DNA of 64,000 nt from Phyllostachys edulis (taxonomy: Eukaryota > Streptophyta > Magnoliopsida > Poales > Poaceae), in the NCBI GenBank assembly GCA_036346405.1, contig CM070566.1:18967533-19031532 (forward strand). The letters are read 5' to 3'. Positions within the stretch are counted from its first letter, which is position 1. Every line of letters begins with the position of its first letter. Below, piece after piece: positions 1 through 12,531 of the stretch. A model generated the notes under the pieces. The model was not told where the DNA came from and made no database searches. It saw nothing but the letters and a program-made list of their open reading frames with translations. The position numbers were made by a program, and so were the translations under genes.

Positions 1-2051
1 GCTTCCAAGACAGAACCGAAATTAAGACATTGCTAATTAGCTAGCCAGGTCCATCCCATACTAGACAAGTGGTTGTACGATATGGTCCAATTCAATGGCG
101 CACAATATTAAGTCCATGACAATTACTCAGACGAGTCTACCACAATCCAACAATGTGCTAACCGTATCCCCTTTACTCCACGATCGCTCGTTTGAGCAGA
201 AATCATTTTGTTCAACCAAGACCAATGACATACCCAGTCATGGTACACAAATTTTAACAATAGTGGCTACCCGCCACAATTTCATATCTCATTAAGTCAA
301 ATTTAACATTATTGAATAAGTGACATGAACTCATCGTACAACTTAGTATGACTAAGCATATCTACGATACCCATATTGGTGATACAAATATGTCCAACTA
401 ATAATGATCATCCTGTGGTGACAAATAATTCATGGTATTGAAATAATCAGTAGTAGCATAATGACAAATAGGTGATTAATTATTCGAAAAAGTGGTTGAT
501 ATAAAGATAGCATGCAATTTGATACAAAACAATATAATTTTGAAATCATAGGTTCAACATGATCAAAGGACTACGACTTGCCTTATCTTTGCTCAGTTAC
601 CATACTTGGATCTTCAAAACTTGCTTCTACTCCTGCTCTTTGAAACAGATCGTCTAAACAAGAGATAAAACAATAGGCAAAGCACAAATAAATCCAAAAT
701 AAAATCAAATAAAATCCAAAAATAGCAAAACCAACTCTAAAAAAAAGTAGCTTGATTTTAGAGGAATTTAGGAATTTGAACGGATTGAATCAGAGTTCGA
801 AAAAAAGAGAACGGACTCTCGGGTGATTTGCCGAAAAGGAAAAGGAGAGGGAAAAGAATATTCCAGGGAATATTCTTTCGGCTGAAAAGAAAAGAGAAAA
901 ATAAAATAAAAAGGACACTGACAAGTGGGTGCACCTGTAAGTGAGAGAGAGAGGAAGAAAGAGATTGACATGTGGGGCCGAGTTGAAAGAGAGAGACTAA
1001 TGGGAGGTCCCACATGTAAGAGAGAGAGAGGAGCTAGCACAGAAAAGAGAAAACAGAGGAGGCATGGCCAGCGGCTTGGGCACAGCAGCGACGGTGAGCG
1101 GCGGCGAGAAGATGGCCGATAAGGGCAAAAAGGGAACCCCAGCGGCACAAGGATTTGTTGGGTGGTGGTGGTGCGGCAAGGGCGCTGACGAGGAGGCGGT
1201 GGCGGCGACAATGGCGGAGGAGGAGGCATGGGTGCGCGGTGGCTTCGGCGGTTCGGCAACGCTCTGAGGAAACCGAGGTGGGCACAAGGTTGGCGGCGGC
1301 ACAAGGAACACGACAGAACAACCAGGGCCAGAGGATCACCAGAGCGATGATGCAACGGTGGCCAGAGGTAGAGAAGAAGGGTGACGGCGGCATGATGTTA
1401 CAGTGGCGGAGAGATGGCAAAAAGAGAGGGAAACGGAATAGGAGGATGGCGCAAAGATTTTGACGCGGGTGGCACACTTATAAAGGGCTAGGATGGGAGA
1501 GTTTGCAAGGAAGAAAACCGCGCGACTCGTGTTGGACTCGGACATGGGCGGTTCTCCGAGAGGAAGACGATGATGACATGGTGGTCTAACAAGGCGGGGC
1601 CACACGGCAACGAGAGGAGAGGAAGGAGGCGGGCTGCGCACACAGGGGGAAAGAAGGAGCGGGTCGAGCCGGTGAAAAGGAAATGGACCGGGGAAAAAGA
1701 GAAAGAGGCTGGGCCAAAAGGAAAGGAAATGGGCCGAAGAGAAAGAAAATCATCCCAAAGGAAAATCCGGAATAAGAAAGGATTTTCGAATTTCACAAAA
1801 AGGATTAAAGCAAATCGAGCTCAAAGAAATAGCAAATAAACTCCAAAAATTCGTAGAAAACTCCAAAAAATACTCTGGAACTCAAGGAACCCAAATAAAA
1901 CATGTTTTATTGTAATTAAAGTTTAGATTAATCACATTAAATTGTTTTGATTTCTGAAAATTCAACTTAAGCTTTGACTTAACCAAGAAAATTCAAATGA
2001 TTATTTTTATTTTTAAATGCTTCAAATGAACTCCAAATTTGGGATATTACA
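1..2051 (-). mobile_element. LTR fragment, Ty3/gypsy-like, minus orientation
   Basis: Read on the minus strand this begins at 2051 with TGTAATATCCC, the TG start typical of plant gypsy LTRs, and runs off the window at position 1. It has an AT-rich start, a GC-rich purine/pyrimidine-biased middle (about 900-1750), then an AT-rich tail. The tail matches the plus strand near 63540-63650 (shared words such as AAATTGTGGCGGGTAG and AATATGGGTATC/AACATGGGTATC), so the two ends of the window carry the same family inverted. The open frames here, up to 195 aa and rich in Pro, Ser, Arg and Leu, look like composition artefacts. No gag or pol domain is seen. Confidence 0.6.
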
Positions 2052-2790
2052 CCTTTGCTATGTGTAAATCTATTCGAATAGCTACGTCCCCGATTATGGA
2101 TAGAGAATCGATTCATATTTTGTTCGTCAAAAGGATTTTGCTGTTGTTTTGATATTATGTTAGCAAGCCACCTGTTTATTTATGCTATTTATACTTCATT
2201 ATTATTTATTTATCAATGCCAAATGCTTTTACAACTTTCGATTGAAATCTATTACTCAATATTGGAAATGAAAGCTTGCTTTATGCAAAAATGGGAAACT
2301 TGGTAGGATAGTCATCTCTCTTAACATAGCCTTGCATATTATACAATATTTTCTATAAATTCTTGTGGAGTACAATTTTATACTCACAATTGCTTATTGA
2401 ACAAATTTAGAAGATGTGGATAATGATCCGTCGATCGAATACTTTTACACTGCGGGTTTTGACAGTGATGACGCGGCTTACTAGGGCTTAACCTCAGTCG
2501 GTTGCCTGTGGGTGAGCTGAGGCATAACAGCTTGTTTTTTTGTGCCTCTTTTATCATTTTTTTTCCGTTGCAAACTGTATGTTATATGTGTCATTTGACC
2601 AATCGGCCCGTATGTTGTAAAAATTGATCATGTATGACTTAATTTCGGTTGTTTATTTATATCATGTTACTTTGTTTTATTTATTTGTATATATATGTGA
2701 TATAAATTTTGTTGAATGTGTGTACTAGCTACTGACTATGGGACTAACACAGTAAACACATGTGGGTCTGAAATCTAACAATTCCAAGTC
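2052..2790 (+). mobile_element. 3' part of a gypsy-like LTR, plus orientation
   Basis: The stretch after the minus-strand LTR start holds TAAATCTATTCGAATAGC followed by GTCCCCG, which matches 58911-58940 in the LTR fragment at 55686-58959. It then continues into a typical LTR tail with a GATGACG...GGCTTAACCTCAGTCGG motif around 2465-2500. The minus-strand LTR at 1-2051 therefore appears to have inserted into this older plus-strand LTR. The right edge is approximate. Confidence 0.4.
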
Positions 2791-3774
2791 GCGACATTTT
2801 ACTAGTCAGTCTCTTTGTTAGGATGATATATGCATATTATAAATTTGAGTACGTGACCATAGCCAAGAATTAAAGAAAGGATTTACTGGATTAGGGCGAT
2901 GCCAATTTAATTAATTAGATATCATCATCTTTTGGTGTGTAGATAAAGTAGGGCGGATCTGAGATAAGACTCTCATGCGGGAATTAGATCACGAACAAGG
3001 AACAACTTTCCACCTAGTCAGATTTTGACTTATTAAAATGCCTGTGCATAGGGGGTCCCACATTTGGTCAACAACAGAGATTGGATAGGCTTTGCATTGC
3101 AACATTGACCATGGGTCTAAGTTGGAATAAGTACAAAGGGCAAAATTTGTGCTGATCACCTTGGGTGTTGGACCCACAAAACATTCTTATCAAATTAATG
3201 TGCAGTGTGCATTACCACTACTAAAGAGTTTGGATATAAAAGAGACCTAGTGCAACGTAATCATATTATCTCCACTAATTGTGTTGTCACTGTAGTGTCC
3301 ACTGTACATGAACATGTTGCGCAATGTAGCAGTTGGTCTACGCCTTTCGCAAGATAGTGAAATATGTTAGGACATCAAACTATGGATATATCTCGAAGTA
3401 TGCCATGCTAGGTAGTCTGAGATCTTCACTAGCATCTCAAATATCAATTAGGGTTATATTATACCTTCACTTTGTGGGAGATGCAGATTCTTACGGATTA
3501 GAAGATGCAAATTCATTTTGTTAGAAATTGAATTAAGTAGCCTGGTTGGATGGATATATACATTGCAATCTCCTAGTGTAACGTAGCTCCAGCATTCCTT
3601 TCTGATGTATTCGTTGCAGTCTGATGTAGTTTTGGCTCTACATAGATAGAAGAAGTAAATTCATGACTTGTTTTTAACATATACTGCACTTACTAGTTGT
3701 ATATTGATCTCTCCAACAGAACTATTGATAAGAAATTAACAAAAGTGATTGGAGGGAAATTTTGTCTAAGAAAA
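2791..3774. other. No gene recognised
   Basis: AT-rich sequence with only short open frames (62-63 codons) and no recognisable domain, splice structure or repeat end. A degraded repeat cannot be excluded. Confidence 0.4.
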
Positions 3775-3935
3775 CGGGAGATTCAAGGATTTGCTATTGT
3801 ACTTTCATGGGAAATTTAGGATTTGCCACTCATGTGAGGATGACATGTGGGTCTTGGACCCACATGTTATCCTCACATGGAGTAGCAAATCCTAGATATC
3901 ACTCCTTAGTAGTGGCAAATTCTAAATTTTTCCTT
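3775..3935. repeat. Foldback (MITE-like) element
   Basis: Imperfect inverted repeat centred near 3855. The core, 3831-3879, is a 23-bp stem with one mismatch around the loop TTG (arms CATGTGAGGATGACATGTGG... and its complement). Outer arms continue as ATTTAGGATTTGCCACT on the left and AGTGGCAAATTCTAAATTT on the right. I could not fix a target duplication, so the superfamily is open. Confidence 0.55.
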
Positions 3936-4220
3936 TGAACTATTGTAATCGCAATAATCAACGAAGTAATACAACCTGATTGACCCTGGAAAGGACATAT
4001 ACATGCACTAGGATATGTCCGGTAGTGGCTCAAATTAACATGTCTATTTTTTTTTTACAGATTTGTTAATATATTTTTCTAATTTCTTTGTGTAATGGTG
4101 ACTCTTTTTTATTTATCAAAACTTTTACATAATTTTATTTTGTTAAAGAATTTTTTTTTGGAATCACAATTAAGGTTGTCAGGATTGTGATCCTAGGTGG
4201 GATCATTTTTGGTGGATCGG

Positions 4221-6242
4221 TGTAATATCCTGTTCATTTAAAAAAATAAATAGGAAGGTCTTAGGGAGATAATTGAAGAGAAAAGAGTGGAAAAGTGGGG
4301 TTAGTGGGCTACCGGTCCAAGCCCAAACTGAGTCCACCTTGGACCTTGCCGAGCCACCCAATAATAGGAGAGGGGGGGGTGCTGAACCCAAACCCTAGCC
4401 GCACCACCCCTGCCATACCTCTCTGCTGCCCTAGCCGTGCCTCTCACTTCCAGATGATTCCAAAAATTCTTGAAGAAAGAAAAGCAAAAGAGATAAGGAG
4501 ATTGGTAGATTCCATATTTGCTTGGCCAAGAAACGGGACATAATCTGTCAATTATTTTGCAACATGATTTTCGCGAATGAAACGGCTTCAAATGGAAAAT
4601 CCCATAACTATAAAGTTGTAGATCTCTTCGTGTAGTCCAATTTAGCGTCTTCATTGACCTAATTTGGAATTCTGACGTGTGAGATATGGAGCCTGCAAGG
4701 CAGGATGCACAGATAATCGAGTCTGAACAAAGTCAACTTCCAAGTCAAATTTGGAAATGAAGATGACATTTTCAGAAAACCTACACATATGAAGTCCTCT
4801 AGGTTAGCTAAATAGGAAAAAAAGAATCACTCAATTCCAAATCGGGAGTTCAAGTTATGGCCTTCGTAAGATTCGCTGCATAGAAGGAAATCGAAACACC
4901 GACTTGAATTCGAGGTGTACTCCGAATCTAATTCAACGCTGGTTGTTTTCAACCCTACCACCTTCAAGCCATGACCCTCTAGCTCCTTGGCCTTTAAATA
5001 GGATCCCATGGATGCCCTCCAAAGCAAGTAGAAGGATCAACAAGGAAGGAGGCAAGGAAAAGGAAGGAGAAGAAGAAGAAGAAGAAGAAGAAGGAAGGAG
5101 CGAAAGAAGGAGGAAAAAGGAGGAAATTAGGGTTGGGTGATCCGTCCATGTTCATCGTCCAATTTTCGTGGTTAAATGATTTGGTTAAGCTTGCTTTGGT
5201 CTTATATTGGTGTTTATTCAAGATTTAGATTACTTTGGTTGTGGGATTTGGATGTTATGAGATGCCCTATTTCATTTAATTATACTACATATGCCCTATT
5301 TCGTTTAATTATACTGCAGAACCTTACGGGGGTGATTTTAGGATATATCCGTCCAGATTCATGACCTTTAATGTAAGAAAATTTGTAGATAATTTTGTAA
5401 GATTTCCAGAGAATCTAAGATCATTAAATTTGGATAAGCGATTGAAAAGTTATAGCCTCGGGAATACTGTTGTCCAGTTTTCCGTCGTTAATGACACCAG
5501 TTGTGTAGATTGCTTAATAAAATACATGCAATAGATGCTAGAATTAAATTGTGGTCATAATTAGGTTTAGCTATATAATTCTCTATAGTTTCCAAAAGTT
5601 GTATGGTATGCTATTTTTCATGTTGTAGAAAAATAGTTACGAAATTGTGAAGTCTGTTGTCCTGTTAAGTTCCAAATTAACCTTCGAGGTTAAAAACGAA
5701 GAATTAGATGGAAAAATCAAAGGATTTGCATAACTAAGAAATTCTGGGTAATTTCTTGTAGATTACAGAAAATATAGAGTTTTCCATATTTGGAGTCTAG
5801 AAGCAAAAGTTATGGACGTTTGATCACTGGGACGACGGTAGGTTGTCCCATGAAGATGAGTTAAGTGTGTCGGGTTTGCGCGTACGTGCAATAGCGTATT
5901 GTTTGATGATTGTGAACTGTTGTGGCATGTTTTGAGTTGTATTATTGATGTTTGTCTAGGGAGTGTTGCTTCGAGTTTGGTGTCGCCTTTACATCATCCC
6001 GACTTTCAAGATTAAAAGGCAAGTGCTTGGTAGATCAATAGACATCAGTTTGTCAACCATTGTCTTCACAATTGAATTGATATGACTTTTATTAATGTTT
6101 TACTTATACTTACTTAAATGCCATGATATTATTATGATGATGATGATTTAAGGATGTCATGACATGAAATATTGATGACATGGTATGATAATAATGATGG
6201 ATTATGTTAATGAACAATTAATAAATGTTGCATCATTTACAA
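4221..6242 (+). mobile_element. Older LTR (LTR A), left part
   Basis: Begins TGTAATATCCTG at 4221, the same start as the inner element's LTRs, of which it is a diverged relative. It contains a (GAA)n purine tract at 5061-5100 in the equivalent place to the purine stretch of the 3' LTR at 12787-12830. It is interrupted at 6242 by the inner retrotransposon and resumes at 14609. No coding sequence or primer-binding site is seen. Confidence 0.6.
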
Positions 6243-8205
6243 TGTAATATCCCGTTTAAAAATAAAAGAAATAAGTGATTAGTACTGAATTTAGATAGAA
6301 TTAGAACATAAAAAAATTCAGAATTTGAGAGGAGTATTAGAATTCGGGCCTTCGGCCCATAGCTTTTTGGCCCAAGTGGGGAACCGCTTAAGAGGGTGGG
6401 GGTGTTAAACCCTATCACTGTAGCACAATTTCACGGGATTTCACGATCGGCTCCGTGTTCTTCGAGGGTAACGATCTGAAAACTTCTAGATGCCCCTAAA
6501 TTTAGTCGTTGTTCTTTCGGTAGATCGTTTGGGCAATGGGAAGATCGATTTCTGTTCTGTCCAGATTCGTCAGGTTTAGGACAGAATGTTGCGGGGATGA
6601 TTAGGGGTATTTAATCTCCGAATTATAGTTTTGTGTAATTATATAAAATGTAGATTATCGCATTAGCTTTCCAGAAAGGTCTGGATCATTAAAATCGGAG
6701 TAGCGAGCAAAAAGTTATGGCCTCTGGAAGGCCGCTATCCAGATTCTAGACGAAGTTGGCAGACTTCGTGTAGTTAGGTCGTTTTCGTGTAGAAATTGGT
6801 AAAATTAAATATTTGTGTCAACTTGAATATTGTAGGAAATCTTGTTTAGTTTCCAGAACTTGTATTATTCATATATGTTCAAGTTGTATAATTAAAGATA
6901 TAAAATTGTGAAACGGACTGTTCTGACAGAATTTGGAACGGTCTTCGGGTAAAGGAACGGAATAGAAAACGGTAGAATCAGATTTTCTTCATAACTAGAA
7001 AATTGCAGGTTGTTTTGTGAGGATTCCAGAAAGTCTTGGATGGCTAAATTTAGAGTTCAGATGAGTAAGATATGACCGTTTTACTATTGGGACAGCGGGT
7101 AGTGTGTCCGGTAGTTTCGGGTTAAAAAGGGTTGGTTTAGCGTAGGCATGCGATGACGGTTAGAGTAAGGTGTTGGTGCTGTAATGTGAAGGTTTTGAGA
7201 TATGTTTTGAAATTATTGTCCAGGGAGTGGGGTCTCGTGTGCATTGTCGCCGTTTCGCTCTCAAGTGTCACAAGGAAAAGAGGCAAGTGCATGGTAGCTA
7301 GTGTTCATTGGTTGATCATTGTATGCTTTACCATTATATTGCTGTGCTTTTACTTATTTAATTGCAATTAATGTTAATGGTCATTAGTTATTCCTTATGG
7401 TTGGATATGACATTGTTGGACAATGATAATGTTGAGAAAACTGTGAATAATTGTGCATTCATAAGCATCATTGCATCTGAAAGGTGATCATGTTGATCAC
7501 AACTCCACGAGAGTGGAGGAGGTCCCCGATCCTTGAGGAGGACGGGCTTGAGAGTGTGTCATCGACGGGTGAACACTCATGCTATACCGGTATACGTAAA
7601 AGAAGTGCATGTGGACATGTAGTATATAAATGCATGGAATGAAAGGTAGTTGATGATTGTGTATGTGAATAAAGAAAGAGAATTGAATGATTGAGCATGA
7701 GAATAAAGAAAAGTGAACAATTGATGTTAATAATGATATTGTGTACTGTTGTTTAAGCAATGTTCATTGTTTATTACTGTACTTGCTGAGTCGTGGACTC
7801 ACCCTTGCTCTAATGTTGTTTTTAGGTGATCGTTGACGACGCTTCACTTGGGAAGGGTACACTGCATACACTCACTTGCCATGAGAAAACTTTGCCTTAG
7901 CATGATCATTATTCCTTTAGGACATGATAGATATTGAATAATTCTAGATGATTGGTTGAAACTCATTTATCCATTCAATAGCATTCGTTTGATTGGTATT
8001 GCTTGATTCTCGAACTATTATCCTGCTTGCAATCTAGTGTTTAAATATCTGTGCTTGCCATGTCGTTATTATATCGTTATTGTGACCCATGGATGGGTGT
8101 TGGTATTGAATTGCTTGTTGAAATTCATTGTTATTTATTGATAAAATTAGTAGTTGGGGTAGTTTTGGTGGCATTCCGCGCTCACCGTTGGGCCGGGGTG
8201 TTACA
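6243..8205 (+). repeat. 5' LTR of element B
   Basis: 1963 bp, TG...CA. Nearly identical to the 3' LTR except for scattered single-base changes and the absence of about 118 bp that the 3' LTR has at about 12712-12830. Confidence 0.85.
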
Positions 8206-11200
8206 GTTGGTATCAGAGCGGGCTTTAGGTCTGTGGTTAATGGATTAAGAACTTAGGTAAATTAAAATTGCTAAAATTTGTTTTAGGACTAGTAAAATTA
8301 ACTAAAATTTGCTAATGGTTAATTAGCTTAAAATTTGACACACTAGTGCACAGTAGGATGGGAATGGGACAGGTATTGCTCTTACGCTTTCGATATGTTA
8401 TTATACTGATATATGATTTGATATTGGTTCTTTGAACCTATTATGTGTTGTTGATTGTGGTTGATAGCTATGACGGGAGGTAGATATTGTGGTTGTGGCC
8501 ATAGGCATGGTTAGGTTGTACCACCATTTGTGTTATGGGAAAAGTGAAGTGTTTACTCCGGGTAATTTAGTTACAAATGTTGGGGATGAGTTTCTTTAAA
8601 AAGTTGTTGTTTTCTTTGAGTTTGTATTTGATTATTATGTTTACAGCCGCTTGCGGTTGATGAACTTTCTTTGGATAGTGGTTACATTACAGCTAATGGG
8701 TTTCAATTGGTCTGTATTTGTTTTATAGAGCAATTATTGTCTTTTCTGACTGTTGAGCTATTCTTGCTACTTGTAATCGTTGTCATTGGCAATATTGTTC
8801 TTTTTCATGAGAGTTCTACCTTCTTGTTGGCAAACATGACCCGTTCATTCGCTTGGTGTTTTAGATAATGGAAAGTATCTTTTACAAACTTCATTGAAGG
8901 AAGTTTTGACTCTACGCATTTCTTTTGGAGTAGTTGGAATGTTGAAGTTTAGTACATCTTCTTTGATAAAGAAAGTATCAAAAGTCTTTTATAATGTTTT
9001 GTTGTGTTAAGTGAGTGGTTTGAAGCATAGAAGATAAATTGATAATGTATGAGTTATCAAGTTGGGTCTGTAGCGTGGTGCATACTCGATCTTAACCGAG
9101 ATCCTTGGGAGTGAAGTTGATAAATTTCATGTTGTCTTGGAGTAGTTATATGATGAACTGTGATTAAGAGTATGTCCGTACCTACTAGGAATCCGGGAGT
9201 TATTAAGAAATATGGGACATTGATGAACTGATCTGATCATTAAGATTGTTTAATTTGGTAAACTTCTTGGATAAATTGGATTAATGGGTCTCAATAGATT
9301 AATCTAACCGTTTGGGATGGTTAGTTAAGAGGGTGTTAGATTATTGCCTTATTGGATATTAATCTTAGAGTAATCTTTTTTTTGGATACTTAGTGATCAT
9401 ATATAGTTGCTAGATTTACAAATTCCTTAGTATGATTAATTGTTGAAATTGTGTACAAAAGATCGGGGGGATTGAATATTGATAGATCTAAAATTTATGG
9501 GAGGAGTTTCTGGATAGTTAATCTAGCTAGAATGATTGGACGAATTTGGTTGTAGTGTTGTTGAGACTTTTGATTGATGGGAGGATACGATTTTGGAAGT
9601 TTTATTGGGATTTTGCACCAAAAATCTAAACATGAGGAGGAACGATTGAATATGTGTTTGTAAATATTCATGTGATTTGCAAAGGGAAGTAGGTAGCAAC
9701 TAGATTTCATGATGAAGCCAGTTGATAACAACGATCGTTGGAGTGCAATTAACGTATGTTGAAGTTTGGTGTTGAGCATCACTAAGAGTTGAACTGATGA
9801 GATTTAATAGGTGGCTTATGTTTACATAATTGTGGAATTGTCGGATGATAGCATGTGCTTGATGAAAGGGTTTTGGTAGAACCTTTTAAATTTGTGTAGT
9901 AGATCACCTCTAGAATAAAGTGGTTGTTGTAGTGAGGTTGTAAAGTTTTGGTGGACTCTCAATTTGAGAATGGGATGATAAAGTAGTATGGAATAATTTG
10001 GTGAGTTTCTAGAGATCTTTATAGTGGAAGAGTAGACTATGACGATTCTTGTTAAGAGTGTGTTGTTCTTGATGTTAATAAGGTTGTCTGCAATGGATTG
10101 TGGCTTGTGAGGGTGGTGTTGATTCTTATAGAAAGAGAGTAAATTTGATCGTCTTTCATGGTATCACTCAAATGAAATGTTTCGAGTTTTGCATTTGTGA
10201 TCTTTTGGAGTTCACAATTTATGTGGTATTTGAAATTTGTGGAGGAAAGCGACGTGGTCGAAAGTTCTATTGGTTCTTAAGTGATTAATGTGATTCAGTC
10301 TTAAAAGCTCTTCTTGTTTGAGGTGGCAAAGTGATGTTGTAATCAAAAAAAATTTTGTTTTCTTTGTTAAAGGGAAGAGTGTAGTAGAAGTATTTGATGT
10401 TGGAGTTCAGTTTTGTAACTTGCAACTTATTGAAGTTCGTTTAACTTTTCTGTCGTTGTCGCTTAAGAGTTTCTCGAGTTTCTAAAGTAATATTTTATTC
10501 TTATTGGTTGAGATTTGATATTCTCTTCTTGTGAGACTTGTGCCCTCAACTGTGGTCTCCTCTTTTGCTTTTCTGAGATCATTGCTATTTGACTATTTCT
10601 CTTGGTCTTATGTTTACTGTGAAAGGTAAATGTTATTATGTGTGCTGAAAATTATTTTTATTTGCCTCTTCTTTTGAAAAAGGAATAATCGATTTGTTTT
10701 ACAAAACCTTATATAGTATATAGTGACAACTGGTTAGTAGTGCTCAAGTATATGATGTTGTGAGACTTTGTGTTGCAAGTTAATTGAGGAGTTTTGGAGG
10801 ATGAATTGATTTCATGATATAAATCTGGTAAAGAATTGGATCTAAAAGGAATGATGGTCATTGGGGCAAAACTGATTATGTTGTTACAACTAGTAGAACC
10901 TATAGTGAATTGTAATCAAATAATCTTGGTTCATATTGGTGGAATATTGGAATTATCAAAAGTTTGAATATTGGTTAATTAGTTAAGGTATTGCGAATGA
11001 GTATATTGTGGTTGTGTAGGTGAAACTGAATGATGTGGTTTAGTGAGGGTCCAAGATTGATGAAGTAAGTTAATTATTTTGGGCAATTAATTGATTAGTG
11101 ATGATTGTTGATTTTACCGATCGGGGATATTGTTTGGATTGTGGGAATTGTAGTCGTCGAATATGAGAATTTCCTTATCAATTATACTAAAAGTTCATTA

Positions 11201-12531
11201 TAGGAGTCTTGGATGTTGAAATTGGGCTTGTGTTTTATGCTAGAATCTTGGTTGTCCAATGATTATGTGTATAAGTAGTAGAATAAAAGTGGATTCTGAA
11301 TAGTGTGATAATCATTTATAGAATCCTTTGGTTGCAGTAAATGAGTGTGTGTGCTTTAAATTTCAAGTTGATTATCCTTAAAGGATTGAGTTGATGTGAT
11401 TGTGGGTGAAATATGTATCGAGGTGCACTGGAAATTATTTGTCAAAGTAATTCCTTTGGTAGAGGAGTGGACTAGAGTATCTTTTTTGGTGGATTAGTGA
11501 AGCCCTCTAAATGAGTGCGGTTGTTACTTTCAGGTTGAGTATTGCTTTGAGTTTGTCGGTTAAGAGGAAGGAGTTAGTGTGATGATTTGGAATTCCATGA
11601 TTTGAGAGGAGGTTTATTTCCTAAAGAAAAGTTGAGAAAGGAATGCTTTCTCGGGTAGTGAAATGCTCTCTTGATTCTTATTTGAGTTGTGTGTTTATGA
11701 CGGAGGTCATGTGCGATTTGATTGGCTTTATGTTGGTATGGTCGTTTTTTTCCGGTTCAGGAAAATAAAAGAAGTGTTTGATTTGGGCATTCGAGTGATT
11801 TTCGCCTTTGGTTTTATGTGGTGTTTATTTGCGAACTGGTTACTTGGAAAGAGAAAAAGATTTCTTGATGAGTCTTTGATTTTGGATTGGAGTCTTTTGG
11901 AGGAAGAGGTTAATGAGTTAGCTACGATGGGAATACTTCGTTTTCGGTTGGGTTCTTTTGTAAGAGGGTTGGTTTGAGGCAAGTTGTTTGTGCATCTGTT
12001 GTTAAATAAGATGCTTCTCGCAAAGGTGAAGTGATTGATTTAGAAAAGGGAAGCAGAGTTCCATGTGTCTTGTGCAAGTGGTGTGGTTTGGTACCAAAGG
12101 GATAGTTGGCCCAAGGTACATCGGTTTGTTTCTGAAAGTTGCGGGGATTTTGGAAGGTAGCGTATCGCTAGGACCGTCTCGAGTCTAGGCGCGGGGTACA
12201 CAACGTTTTGTATAACCCGGTGTCGAGGGAGTAGTTGAGAGATCTGGAGTGAGGTTTTATTAGACCCGTACCTTCGAGTCCTGTCCGTTGAGTGTACCTG
12301 AAAAGGTCGAGACGAGTGTTGAGGTGTAAGAGGTTGGTATCCATCAAGGTGATGTGGTCTCATAAGTCTGAGAGGGGAGTAGCTTAGGAGTAGGAATCAC
12401 GTATGTGTGAACAGAATCCAGAGTTGTTCACTTCAGGTACGTGTTAATTGTGATTAATTTCAGCTGTGGTGTTCTTGCGAATAGAACAACAAGTGGAATT
12501 CGGGGTCAAATTCTGTTTAAGGGGGTTAGAA
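8206..12531 (+). mobile_element. Non-coding interior of element B
   Basis: Strikingly G- and T-rich and C-poor on the plus strand through most of 8300-12000, with frequent stops in all frames. Fragments such as 11687-11977 stay open only because of this bias and match no family I recognise. Composition becomes more balanced from about 12050 to the polypurine tract at 12519-12531. Confidence 0.65.
8208..8219 (+). other. Primer-binding site (initiator Met-tRNA)
   Basis: TGGTATCAGAGC starts two bases after the 5' LTR end, the standard plant retrotransposon primer site complementary to the 3' end of initiator Met-tRNA. Confidence 0.85.

Noticed and set aside
768..1355. 195-codon minus frame rich in Pro and Ser
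   Set aside because: Located in LTR sequence, overlapped by other long frames on both strands; best explained by composition.
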